Positions 34,085-42,701 of a stretch of 64,000 nucleotides of DNA are shown here, piece by piece. The notes under the pieces are model-generated. The model was not told where the DNA came from. It saw nothing but the letters and a program-made list of their open reading frames with translations, and did not search any database. The position numbers were made by a program, and so were the translations under genes. This DNA comes from Nocardia aurantia (lineage in GTDB: Bacteria > Actinomycetota > Actinomycetes > Mycobacteriales > Mycobacteriaceae). Every line of letters begins with the position of its first letter. Position 1 is the first letter of the stretch. The stretch is from positions 1-64,000 of the forward strand of contig NZ_WEGI01000002.1 of the NCBI RefSeq assembly GCF_009604425.1, written 5' to 3'.

Positions 34085-34997
34085 GGTCGATCTCCTCCAG
34101 GCGGACGGGGAACAGTTCGGTCGAGGTCAGCACGCGGCGCAGGTGGACGTGCGCGAGGCATTCCCAGGTGTTGCCGATGCCGCCGTGCACCTGGATCGAG
34201 GTCTCGCAGATGGTGCGGGCGGAACGGGCGCAGTACAGCTTCGCGATCCGGGCGGCCTGCACCGCCTCGGCGGCGGGAAGTTCGTCGACGGCCCAGGCGG
34301 CGTGCCGCAGCACGCTGATCGAGCCCTCGATCAGCGCCTGGCTCTCCGCCAGCAGATGGCCGACCGCCTGATAGGAGCCGATCGAATGTCCGTACTGCTC
34401 ACGGATTTTCGCGTACTCGACGGCCAGGGTCTGGGCGCCGCGGGCGGCGCCGAGCAGATCGGCGGTGGTCGCCACCAGGGCGAGCGCGTGCCACTGCGCG
34501 GCCTGCTCGGGCGACAGCTCGCCGATCGACTGCAACGAATCGGTCAGGGCCGCGTCGACGCGGGTGAGGTCCGCGCCGGCGAGCGGGTCGCCGACCTCGC
34601 CGGCCAGGATCGCGTCGTCGGTGACCACGAGCGCGTGGTCCGCGCCGCGGGCGTCGATCGCGCGGCGGCCGCCGAAGCGCGGCCCGGCGTCGACGGCGAC
34701 GGTCCAGTGGCCGGTATCGCCGTCGGGCTGCCCGCGCAGGTCGTCGGCGAGCACCGGGCCCAGGAACGGCACGTCCACCAGGCCGCGGCCGAACTCCTCC
34801 GCCACCAGCGCCACCTCGACGCCGGAGGCGCCGTCGGAGCGCAGCGCGCGCCAGCCGGTGCTGTCGACGGCCTTCTCCAGCCGGGCCAGCCGGGTGGTGT
34901 CGTCGAGGTCGGCCACCGACCCGGGTCCCAGGTCGGAGGCCAGTTTGGCGGCCGCGTCGCGCAGCTGCCGCTGCTCACTGGTCAGTCGAACGTCCAT
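34071..34997 (-). CDS. Acyl-CoA dehydrogenase, short subunit (FadE)
   Basis: A 308-residue acyl-CoA dehydrogenase with a short middle domain and the C-terminal AKIREQYGHSIGSYQAVGHLLAESQALIEGS and SIQVHGGIGNTWE segments (FAD contact loop). It lacks an obvious catalytic base, as expected of the beta-type partner in steroid-type heteromeric FadEs. The ATG at 34997 follows AAGGAG and overlaps the FadD stop by 23 nt; the 3' end overlaps the full-length FadE. Confidence 0.82.
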   Translation of the reverse strand: MDVRLTSEQRQLRDAAAKLASDLGPGSVADLDDTTRLARLEKAVDSTGWRALRSDGASGVEVALVAEEFGRGLVDVPFLGPVLADDLRGQPDGDTGHWTVAVDAGPRFGGRRAIDARGADHALVVTDDAILAGEVGDPLAGADLTRVDAALTDSLQSIGELSPEQAAQWHALALVATTADLLGAARGAQTLAVEYAKIREQYGHSIGSYQAVGHLLAESQALIEGSISVLRHAAWAVDELPAAEAVQAARIAKLYCARSARTICETSIQVHGGIGNTWECLAHVHLRRVLTSTELFPVRLEEIDLGLS

Positions 34998-36384
34998 ACT
35001 GCTCCTTGAGAACTCGGCGCAGCACCTTGCCGGACGGCAGGCGCGGAATTTCGGGCACGAACAGCACCCGGCGCAGGCGCTTGTATCCGGCGAGCCGGTC
35101 GGCGACGAGGGTGCGCAACTGCTCCTCGGTGGGCGGCGCGACCGCGGACGCCGCGACGGCCGCGACGATCGCCTCCCCGTCCGCCCCGTCCGGGACGCCG
35201 AACACCGCGGCGTCGACGACACCGGGATGGCCGAGCAGGACACCCTCGATCTCGGCGGGCGCCACCTGGAAACCCTTGACCTTGATCATCTCCTTGGACC
35301 GGTCGGTCAGCCGGATCCAGCCCTCGGCGTCGACCGAGCCGACGTCGCCGGTGCGGTACCAGCCGTCGTCGAACGCCTCGGCATTCGCCGCCTCCGGCAG
35401 GTAGCCGCTCATCAGCGAGGGCGAGCGCAGCTGGATCTCACCGATCCCGTTCGGCGGCAACGGTTCCCCGGTGTCCAGGTCGATCACCCGGATCTCCACC
35501 CCGGGCACGGCCTTGCCGACGCTGTCGAGGCGGGCGCCCTCGATCGGATTGCACGCGATCACCGGCAGCTCGCTGGCGCCGTAGGCCGGTACCCACTCGA
35601 CACCCGTTCGGCGCGTGACGGTTTCGGCGATGCCGGCGGTGACCGGGGTGGCGCCCCACATGATGTAGCGCAGCGAGGACAGGTCGTAGGATTCGAGATC
35701 GGGATGCTGGGCCATCGCCAGCGCGATCGGCGCCACCGCCATCTCCACCGTGATCCGGTCCTCCGCAATACTTTTCAGCATCCGCTCCAGCTCGAAGCGG
35801 CGGTGCAGGCGGATCCGCGCGCCCACGGCGAGCGCGGTCTCGATATTGAGCAGGCCGAGGATGTGCGAGGGCGGGGTGAGAACCTGGATGCGGTCGGCGG
35901 CGGTCAGTTCCAGCGCCACCCGCCAGTGTTCGACCGCGGCCGCGAAGGAGGCATGGGTGTGCCGGACCGCCTTGGGCATGCCGGTGGTGCCCGAGCTGAA
36001 CACCAGCACGGCCTCCGCGTCCGGATCGGGCGCGGTGTCGGGGCAGACCACGGGGACGATCGGCTCGTCCAGCGACAGCATCGGCATGAGCTCGGCCAGC
36101 ACCGGCTGGTCGCCGACGGCCGCGGCGGGCTGGGTGAGGATCAGCGCGTGCTCGGTCTCGGCCCGTTTCCAGGCCGGGCTGATCAGCACCACCGAGGCGC
36201 CCAGCTGCCAGATCGCGCGGACCGCGACGACGAACTCGGGCCGATTGCCGGACATCAGCGCCACCCGGTCGCCGCGGCGCACCCCGCGCTCACGCAGGGT
36301 GGCGGCGAGGCCGCGGGCCAGGGCGTCGAGCCGGGTGCGCGAATACGAGCGGTCCTCGAAGACCAGCGCGATCGGCTCGTTCAT
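34975..36384 (-). CDS. Acyl-CoA synthetase (FadD-type AMP ligase)
   Basis: A 469-residue adenylate-forming ligase: VLVFSSGTTGMPKAVRHTH near residue 145, the YGASELPV acceptor motif near 270, RTGDVGSVDAEGWIRLTDRSKEMIKVKGFQVAPAEIE near 350-386 and the C-terminal PRLPSGKVLRR with the catalytic lysine. It activates a carboxylic acid and is first in the operon with a FadE pair and an enoyl-CoA hydratase. A perfect GAGAAT-type operator lies 76 bp before its ATG. It is distinct in sequence from the ligase at 25572, so two acids or two stages may be involved. Confidence 0.88.
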   Translation of the reverse strand: MNEPIALVFEDRSYSRTRLDALARGLAATLRERGVRRGDRVALMSGNRPEFVVAVRAIWQLGASVVLISPAWKRAETEHALILTQPAAAVGDQPVLAELMPMLSLDEPIVPVVCPDTAPDPDAEAVLVFSSGTTGMPKAVRHTHASFAAAVEHWRVALELTAADRIQVLTPPSHILGLLNIETALAVGARIRLHRRFELERMLKSIAEDRITVEMAVAPIALAMAQHPDLESYDLSSLRYIMWGATPVTAGIAETVTRRTGVEWVPAYGASELPVIACNPIEGARLDSVGKAVPGVEIRVIDLDTGEPLPPNGIGEIQLRSPSLMSGYLPEAANAEAFDDGWYRTGDVGSVDAEGWIRLTDRSKEMIKVKGFQVAPAEIEGVLLGHPGVVDAAVFGVPDGADGEAIVAAVAASAVAPPTEEQLRTLVADRLAGYKRLRRVLFVPEIPRLPSGKVLRRVLKEQYGRSTDQ

Positions 36385-36459
36385 CGTCCTGTCCTGCCCG
36401 TTCCGGCTCCCGATGCTTGCCGTCGGACGGCAACATTGAGAAGATCTCGTCTCGTAAGT

Positions 36460-36474
36460 GAGAATAGTATTCTC
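36460..36474. promoter_or_regulatory. GAGAAT-AGT-ATTCTC operator
   Basis: GAGAATAGTATTCTC has perfect 6-bp arms and lies between the divergent FadD (start 36384) and reductase (start 36512) genes. A related sequence, GAGAAGATCTCGTCTC, lies at 36438-36453, so two binding sites may be present. Confidence 0.75.
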
Positions 36475-36511
36475 TGTACGTTAGAATCTTAATACCAGGA
36501 GGTGGCGGTTC

Positions 36512-37570
36512 ATGGCGAGACCCCCAATGTTTCAGCGCGCGACCGTGACCCGGATCGTGAAGGAGAGTGTCGACGCCCGCACGTTCGTGCTGGCGCCCCA
36601 CGACACGCCCATCGAGTACCGGGCCGGGCAGTTCTGCACGTTCCGGGTCGCCGTGGACGGCCGCGAGCTGTTCCGGTCCTATTCGATGTCCAGCGCGCCG
36701 GAAACCGACACCGAGTTCATGACCACCGTGAAGCGGGTCCCCGGCGGCGCGGTCTCCAACTGGATGCACGACAACCTCGCCGAGGGCGATGTGGTCGAGA
36801 TCAGCCAGGCCGCGGGCCGATTCTGCCTGCGCGACACCGATGTTCCGCTGCTCGGCTTCTCCGGCGGCAGCGGGATCACCCCGATCATCTCGCTGGCCAA
36901 GAGCGCGCTCGCCACCACCTCACGCAAGGTCCGGCTGCTGTGCGCGGACCGCGACCAGCCGTCGATGATCTTCGAACAAGCGCTGGCCGACCTGGTCCGC
37001 CAGTATCCGGACCGGCTCGAGGTGACCCGCCACCTGGACGCCGTCGGCGGCTTCCTCACCCCCGACGCGATCCGCGAGTTCGCCGGGGTCGACGGCCACG
37101 CCGACAGCTACATCTGCGGCCCGGAACCCTTCATGGAGATGATCGAGCTGGCCCTGCCCGGCCCGGGCCTGATCTACAGCGAGCGATTCGGCGCCGCGCC
37201 GCCGGTGATCCCCGGCGAGGAACCGGACGCCGACACCGTGAAGACCGCCGGCACCACCACCGCCACTCCCCCGCCCGCCCCCGCGGTCACCGAGGAGGGC
37301 ACGGTGACAATCATCCTGAACCGCAAGAAGAAGACGGTCCCCCGCAAGGACGGCGAAACCCTGCTGGAGAGCGCTCGCCGCGCCACCCTCAGCCCACCCT
37401 TCTCCTGCGAGGCCGGCAACTGCGCCACCTGCATGGGCAAGATCCTCGACGGCAAGGCGACCATGCGCCAGAACAACGCGCTGGCCGACGACGAGATCGA
37501 GGACGGATACATCCTGACCTGCCAGGGCGTGCCGGATTCGGCGTCGATCACGGTGACGTACGACGAGTGA
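36512..37570 (+). CDS. KshB-like FAD/[2Fe-2S] oxygenase reductase
   Basis: A 352-residue class IA-type electron-transfer protein. The FAD domain has FRSYSMSSAP near residue 54, the NAD(P)H domain has LLGFSGGSGITPIIS near 110 and CGPEPFM near 203, and after a Pro/Thr-rich linker a C-terminal plant-type ferredoxin has CEAGNCATC...C near residues 292-330. This order equals that of KshB and HsaB-type reductases that feed Rieske or flavin oxygenases in steroid degradation. No oxygenase lies beside it. It is divergent from FadD and shares the GAGAAT operator, so its partner is probably regulated the same way elsewhere. Confidence 0.88.
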   Translation: MARPPMFQRATVTRIVKESVDARTFVLAPHDTPIEYRAGQFCTFRVAVDGRELFRSYSMSSAPETDTEFMTTVKRVPGGAVSNWMHDNLAEGDVVEISQAAGRFCLRDTDVPLLGFSGGSGITPIISLAKSALATTSRKVRLLCADRDQPSMIFEQALADLVRQYPDRLEVTRHLDAVGGFLTPDAIREFAGVDGHADSYICGPEPFMEMIELALPGPGLIYSERFGAAPPVIPGEEPDADTVKTAGTTTATPPPAPAVTEEGTVTIILNRKKKTVPRKDGETLLESARRATLSPPFSCEAGNCATCMGKILDGKATMRQNNALADDEIEDGYILTCQGVPDSASITVTYDE

Positions 37571-37600
37571 GCTGTCGGGCGGGCTCGTTACCATGAGCAC

Positions 37601-38245
37601 GTGCCCGAACCCGTTGCGCCACTTGCCCTTCCCACCACCATGACCTGGGAGCAGCTCGACTCGCTACCGGAGGAGATCGCGGGCGAGATCGAGCTGTGGA
37701 ACGGCCGGGTCGTGTGGGCGCCGCGCGGGCCGTCCGAACATCAGGTCTTCAGCGGTCGGGTGTTCGCTGCATTCGAACGCTGTGTCGCTGCGCAGTGGGC
37801 AGTTGACATCCCGCAGGTCGGCCTGGAGACTAACGTCTTCTTCGGCCGGACCGGCCGCGACGACTACGCGACCCCGAACTTCCTGGTATACCGCCGCTCG
37901 GACGAGCTGTACCAGGACATTCGCGCGGACGATGTGCTGCCGGTCGGCGAGATCGTCTCCCCGTACAACATCGACCGAGACATGCATGCCAGGCGCGCCC
38001 GCTATGCCGCCGCCGACATCTCTTGGTACTGGGAAGTCCGGCTGGCGCGCGGCGCGAGCGCCATCGAACTCGTGCGTGTCTACGCGCTCGAGACTCGGGC
38101 AGATTCGCTCCCCAGCGGCGTCCAGCCGGAGGATAGCGCCGACTATGTGCTCGTCGGCGAGTGGACACCAGCCGGGAACGAGGACGGCATCCACATCAAC
38201 CGCCCGTTCCCGATCTCGATCCCCTGGTCCGATCTCGAATACTGA
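37601..38245 (+). CDS. Uma2-family (DUF820) putative endonuclease-fold protein
   Basis: A 214-residue protein of the Uma2 family: TWEQLDSLPEEIAGEIELWNGRVV, then HQVFSGRVFAAFERC, then PNFLVYRR and a VGEIVSPYNIDRD segment followed by KARRYA-type HARRARYAAADISWYWEV. These carry the PD-(D/E)xK nuclease-like core, with the Asp-Glu-x-Lys residues spread over the NFLV, GEIVSP and YW.V strands. Function in vivo is unknown; such genes are abundant in actinomycetes. The GTG start at 37601 follows 31 nt after the reductase gene. A second, dissimilar copy lies at 42702. Confidence 0.78.
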   Translation: MPEPVAPLALPTTMTWEQLDSLPEEIAGEIELWNGRVVWAPRGPSEHQVFSGRVFAAFERCVAAQWAVDIPQVGLETNVFFGRTGRDDYATPNFLVYRRSDELYQDIRADDVLPVGEIVSPYNIDRDMHARRARYAAADISWYWEVRLARGASAIELVRVYALETRADSLPSGVQPEDSADYVLVGEWTPAGNEDGIHINRPFPISIPWSDLEY

Positions 38246-38489
38246 AGTGCAAGTTCAGAATCGAATCGCTTACGGCCTACGTTCGCGCCGACCTCCGCCA
38301 AGCGTATGTGCACGGGCCACGCCTACCGGCGAGCCCGATCTCCTCGTATTCGCCGCCCGACGCCATATGTTTTCGACACGGTCTCAATGTTGTTGTTGTG
38401 TCGAGCGATATCGGTTCTTGCCGATCAGTCACCGGTGATCGGCTTCGATTGTCCGGGCGGAGATGCGGTCTGACGCTAGGGTGGCGCGG

Positions 38490-39005
38490 GTGACCAACCC
38501 ATCCAGTCCCGAGTCGCCCACCGGGGTGCTGCCCGTGCAGCAGTATGTGGCCGGGCTGGCACGCAAACGTATGGCTGCCGGGACGTTGTTCCGCGACGGG
38601 CTGGGCCGGGTGGTTCTGGTGGAGCCGACCTACAAACCGAACTGGGAGATCCCCGGTGGCGCAGTCGAACAGGACGAATCGCCGTGGGAGACGGTCGCGC
38701 GCGAATTGCGAGAGGAGATCGGCTGGGACCGGCCGGTGGGCCGGTTGCTGGTGGTGGACTACGTGCGCCCGCAGGACGGCCGGCCCGAGGGGGTGGTGTT
38801 CGTCTTCGACGGTGGTCTGCTCACCGCCGCCGACGTTGCCGGTATGGTCCTGCGTCCAGAGGAGATCCGCTCCGCGGGGTTCTACACGCTCGAGCAAGCA
38901 GCGACGCGGGTGAAGCCGCTGCTGGCCGATCGACTCGCAGCGGCACTGGAAGCGGTGGGCGAGGGCGTGACCGTGCTCTGCGAGCAGGGACGGCGCATCG
39001 GCTGA
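38490..39005 (+). CDS. Nudix hydrolase
   Basis: A 171-residue Nudix enzyme. The Nudix box GGAVEQDESPWETVARELREEIGWD matches GX5EX7REUXEEXGU with all catalytic glutamates present. It would hydrolyse a nucleoside diphosphate linked to another group (for example ADP-ribose, NADH or CoA). Several GTG/ATG starts are possible; the GTG at 38490 gives VTNPSSPESPTG. It converges on the dehydrogenase-like gene that ends at 39031. About 240 nt upstream are gene-free. Confidence 0.85.
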   Translation: MTNPSSPESPTGVLPVQQYVAGLARKRMAAGTLFRDGLGRVVLVEPTYKPNWEIPGGAVEQDESPWETVARELREEIGWDRPVGRLLVVDYVRPQDGRPEGVVFVFDGGLLTAADVAGMVLRPEEIRSAGFYTLEQAATRVKPLLADRLAAALEAVGEGVTVLCEQGRRIG

Positions 39006-39030
39006 CCGATGCGCAGCCGCTGGTTCGCGG

Positions 39031-40230
39031 TCACCTCGAGACCGGCGACACCTCCGATACGGGGTGTGGACGCGATCCCGTGGTACCGGTGTGTTGTTTG
39101 CCCGCCGCCCGGTAGAGGCTGTCGTGGATGCCATCGGCATAGAGCAGCCCACCGAGGTCACGGCGGATCTTGACCAGTCGCCCGTCCGCCCGGAACCCCG
39201 AAGCGCCGACCAGCGGCATCAGATCGGCAGCAGCCTGATTGGCGACATCGATACCGTGGGCTTTCGTCACCGCGGACCACCGCTCAGCGTGTGGATGCCC
39301 GGATTCGGCAAGCGTCGCGGCGGCTGCGGCACCGAGCAGACCGGTGACCAGTTGCGCGTGCGCCCGGCCGACGGTCACCAGCGCGGTATCCCGCAGTCGT
39401 GTCACCTCGTCGGTGGCATTCCGGTCGGCCAGAGCAGTAGTGACCGTGTCGAACATCGCGGCGGCCCCACCGAGTGCGGTCGCCGTGACCAGCGGCCGGT
39501 AGCCGGCGAAGTGATTGCGCAGCAACATCATTCCGTCTCCTTCCAGGATGTCGGCGGGCCGGACCGGCACCTGATCGAAGCCGAGGATTCCCCAGCTCCA
39601 GCCGGCGAGCCCAGCCGGTGGGATCGACTGCCGGCGCAGGCCCGGTTCCGCGGCGTCGACGGCGGCGGCGACCAGGCGGCCGTCCGGCGCCCGCAAGAAG
39701 ACGACGAACACGGCTGCCTCGGTCAATCGGCTGATCCAGGTCTTGCAGCCGGTGACGCGCCAACTGCCGTCCGATGCCACGACCGCCGAGGTCGTGGTGG
39801 CCGCCGGATTGGATCCGCCGTGTGCTTCGGTGACCGCGATCCCCGCCAGTTCCCCCGCCAGCAGGCGGCCGATCCAGCGGCGTCGCGGTTCCGGGCCCCC
39901 ATGGCGCGCGATGAGCGCACCGTGTCCGAGCCCGATGGAGTCGCGCAGGTCGATATCCCGGTAACCGCAAACGAATTGGGCCAGCACAGTGAACAGTGCC
40001 GGCTGCTGCCCGGTGTCGAGCAGACCGTGGCGTGCGAGTTCGATCCGGACCGTGCGCAACTCGTCGCTACGCCGCTGCCCACCGGTACTCGGATGGATCT
40101 CGCCGGCTTCGTCCAACACGCCGGCGAGCGCGGCCAAGCGTGGCCAGTCGAGACGGTTCCCGGGGTCGAGCAGGGACCGTAACGGAGTCAGCCACGCATC
40201 GACAGCGCCGGCCGCGGTGGTCGCGGTCAC
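39031..40230 (-). CDS. Divergent acyl-CoA-dehydrogenase-like protein
   Basis: A 399-residue flavoprotein of the acyl-CoA dehydrogenase superfamily. Recognisable segments are AGIAVTEAHGGSNPAATTTSAVV near residue 128 and WRVTGCKTWISRLTEAAVFVVFLRA near 155, but the usual acidic/glycine substrate loops differ, and the C-terminal domain (KIRRDLGGLLYADGIHDSLYRAAGK) is unusual. Such proteins occur in natural-product clusters, where they oxidise carrier-bound or amine substrates. It overlaps the hexapeptide acyltransferase gene by 4 nt, and the pair is divergent from an XRE regulator. Confidence 0.72.
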   Translation of the reverse strand: MTATTAAGAVDAWLTPLRSLLDPGNRLDWPRLAALAGVLDEAGEIHPSTGGQRRSDELRTVRIELARHGLLDTGQQPALFTVLAQFVCGYRDIDLRDSIGLGHGALIARHGGPEPRRRWIGRLLAGELAGIAVTEAHGGSNPAATTTSAVVASDGSWRVTGCKTWISRLTEAAVFVVFLRAPDGRLVAAAVDAAEPGLRRQSIPPAGLAGWSWGILGFDQVPVRPADILEGDGMMLLRNHFAGYRPLVTATALGGAAAMFDTVTTALADRNATDEVTRLRDTALVTVGRAHAQLVTGLLGAAAAATLAESGHPHAERWSAVTKAHGIDVANQAAADLMPLVGASGFRADGRLVKIRRDLGGLLYADGIHDSLYRAAGKQHTGTTGSRPHPVSEVSPVSR

Positions 40231-41036
40231 GGCGCCTCTCCGTGCACACGAGCGGGCTGACCGTAGGCCAGCGCCCCGGGCGGGATGTCGCGGGTCACCA
40301 GTGAACCGGCACCGACCAGCGCCTGCGCGCCGATCGTGACACCTGCCAGGATCACCGACCCGGTGCCGACCTTGGCGCCGGTGTCGAAACGCGGTGCGAC
40401 CAGCCTCGGTTCCCGGTGCGGGTCACGCCAGATCAACGTCTTGTCGTTGATAGTGCGGACCCCGGCACCGAGAAACACCCGATCGGCCAGCCACGTGGAA
40501 CTTGTGAGGTGCGATCCTGGCGAGCACCGCACCGCCGCCCCTATCCGGGTCTCGCGCTCCACACACAAGTGATGGCCGAGAACGCAATCCGCACCCACAC
40601 GGACCCCGGTGCGCAACAGCGACCCGTGCCCGATCACCGTATCGGCCCCAACTTCGACATTCGCGTAAATGACAGCGCCGCAACGAATCACGGCAGCGGT
40701 ACCGAGTACGGTCGACGCGCCCGCACCTGGATAGGTCCGGCCGACGGCGTACCCGTGCTCGGGTTTGCCGATCACCGCGTGCTCCTCGACCCGCGCGCGC
40801 TCGGCGAGTACCGCACCGCCGTGCACGACCGCGAACGCGGCGATCGTCGCGCCCCGGCGCACCACGATCGGGCGGACCGTACCGAGTTCATCGACCGGCA
40901 GGAACACAGCGAACCTGCTGATCTGCACATTCTCCTCGGCACAGAGCAAACCCGCGCGATCCAGTTCGGATACGGTCATCTCCGGCATCGCTATCGGGCT
41001 TCCCAACGCCGGCGATCCTGTGATGTGGGTGGTCAT
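40227..41036 (-). CDS. Left-handed beta-helix (hexapeptide) acyltransferase
   Basis: A 269-residue protein with many hexapeptide turns: VVRRGATIAAFAVVHGGAVLAERARVEEHAVIG, then GADTVIGHGSLLRTGVRVGADCVLGHHLCVERETRIG, then GAKVGTGSVILAGVTIGAQALVGAGSLVTRDIPPGALAYGQPARV. This is the trimeric LbH fold of acyl- and acetyltransferases (LpxA, sugar N-acetyltransferase type). The likely reaction is acyl transfer from CoA or a carrier to an amine or hydroxyl. GGAGGG precedes the ATG at 41036. Forms a two-gene operon with the acyl-CoA-dehydrogenase-like gene. Confidence 0.8.
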   Translation of the reverse strand: MTTHITGSPALGSPIAMPEMTVSELDRAGLLCAEENVQISRFAVFLPVDELGTVRPIVVRRGATIAAFAVVHGGAVLAERARVEEHAVIGKPEHGYAVGRTYPGAGASTVLGTAAVIRCGAVIYANVEVGADTVIGHGSLLRTGVRVGADCVLGHHLCVERETRIGAAVRCSPGSHLTSSTWLADRVFLGAGVRTINDKTLIWRDPHREPRLVAPRFDTGAKVGTGSVILAGVTIGAQALVGAGSLVTRDIPPGALAYGQPARVHGEAP

Positions 41037-41223
41037 CGTGTCCCTCCGCCGCGGCGGGGACGGGTGAACTGCCACGGCACCTACCAGAAGACGACGATCG
41101 CGACGTCATCGGCCACCTGCTTTGCCATGTTCGGGAATCTGTTGCATGATCTGCAAAGCCGCTGGTGCAGTGCGCATTTTGCTCGATATCATCGATATCC
41201 CGGTCTGAGCAAGGAATTCGACG

Positions 41224-42603
41224 ATGGACCAGGACCGTGCGATCTGGGACACCCGCGCTGTGCGTGTAGCGGCGGCCTCCGGTGACTACGGTGCGGTGGT
41301 TCGTGCCATCCGCCGCGCCAACAACCTCACCCTCGCCGACCTTGCCCGCCACAGCAATTATTCGATCTCGACACTGTCGCGGCTGGAGCGAGGGAAGCAG
41401 CAGCTCACCGATGTGCGCATACTCCGCGCCCTCGCCGCGGCCCTGCGAATTCCACCGGAATTACTCGGGTTGGCCGACCCGCCGCCGCACCTGATGCAGC
41501 CGAGCCGCCCCGCCGCTATCGTCGGCGTCACCCGAGCGCCGGACGAGGAGACCGAACCCATGCGTCGTCGCACGCTGCTGACCGGACTGGCCGGCACCGT
41601 CACCGCCATCGGCGTTTTCCCGCCGCCTACGGCGGCAGGGGCAACAACGGACCCGCTGCCTCTGCTCGAGCGTGCACTACTGGCCCCGCCCTCTCACACC
41701 AGCCTCGTCGGGCTGCCGAGCCTCGGCCACCAGGTCGCTGCCGCCCGATCGATGTTCGATCGTGGACACTACACGGAACTCGCCTCCGGACTTCCCCGGC
41801 TGCTGTCGGCTGCGACCACGACCCGCGCCACCAGCACGCGCAGCGACGACATCGCCGAAGCCGACAAGCTGCTCGCCCATGCATACGTGCTGACGTCCAG
41901 GCTGAGCGTCAAACTCAGCCACGATCAACTCGCCTGGACCGCCGCTGATCGCGCGGTGCAGGCCGCCCACCTCAGCCACGACTTGCCGACCCGAGCCATC
42001 GCCCACAGATCGTGGGCAATCGTGCTGCGCCGCAGCGGATTCAGCGACACCGCAACGCAACTGATCCTCGACACCGCGGCCTCGCTACAGCCGAAACTTC
42101 ACCAAGGTGCGCCCTACCTCGCCGCGTACGGGGCACTGCTGTGCACCGCCGCCTACACCGCCGCCGCAGACGGAGATCGCGACCTCGCCGGGACCTTGAT
42201 CGCGGAGGCAACGAATGCGACCACTCACATCAACCGGGACCATCCCGGGCATACCACCGGCTTCGGCCTCGGAAGTGTCGGCCTGTACCAGGTCAGCATC
42301 GCCAGAGTCCTCGGCGACTGCGGTGCCGCTATCGACGCGGCACGCCGCATCGACCCGGCCACGATCCCGCTGGCCGAAAGCAGAGCTCGATACTGGTCCG
42401 ACGTCGCCCGCGCCTTCCACCAATGGGGCAAACCAGAGCAGTGCTACCGGGCCCTGCGGGCTGCCGAACAAGCAGCTCCCGACGAAGTCCGCTATCGCAA
42501 ACCGATCCAGAAAATCACCGCAGAACTGCTGAAACATTCAGAGGCCACGACACTCCCGGGCCTGCGATCCTTCGCCCAGCGCACCGGTACGCGCACCCGG
42601 TGA
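41224..42603 (+). CDS. XRE-family regulator with long TPR-like C-terminal domain
   Basis: A 459-residue actinomycete-type regulator. An XRE helix-turn-helix lies at residues 19-80 (VVRAIRRANNLTLADLARHSNYSISTLSRLERGKQQLTDVRILRALAAAL). Residues 110-135 contain a hydrophobic MRRRTLLTGLAGTVTAIGVF stretch. The rest is helical repeats resembling TPRs (ADKLLAHAYVLTSRLSVKLSHDQLAWTAADRAVQAAH...). Proteins with this plan bind small signalling molecules or peptides. It is divergent from the acyltransferase operon (187-nt gap), which it may control. Confidence 0.8.
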   Translation: MDQDRAIWDTRAVRVAAASGDYGAVVRAIRRANNLTLADLARHSNYSISTLSRLERGKQQLTDVRILRALAAALRIPPELLGLADPPPHLMQPSRPAAIVGVTRAPDEETEPMRRRTLLTGLAGTVTAIGVFPPPTAAGATTDPLPLLERALLAPPSHTSLVGLPSLGHQVAAARSMFDRGHYTELASGLPRLLSAATTTRATSTRSDDIAEADKLLAHAYVLTSRLSVKLSHDQLAWTAADRAVQAAHLSHDLPTRAIAHRSWAIVLRRSGFSDTATQLILDTAASLQPKLHQGAPYLAAYGALLCTAAYTAAADGDRDLAGTLIAEATNATTHINRDHPGHTTGFGLGSVGLYQVSIARVLGDCGAAIDAARRIDPATIPLAESRARYWSDVARAFHQWGKPEQCYRALRAAEQAAPDEVRYRKPIQKITAELLKHSEATTLPGLRSFAQRTGTRTR

Positions 42604-42701
42604 AACAGCTGGCTGATCGACGCGATGCAAGCGAGATCGGTTCACCGAGCCCGCCCCCCGAATTGGCTCCAACCAGCCTTTTGACCCGAACTCATTGCCT
42701 A

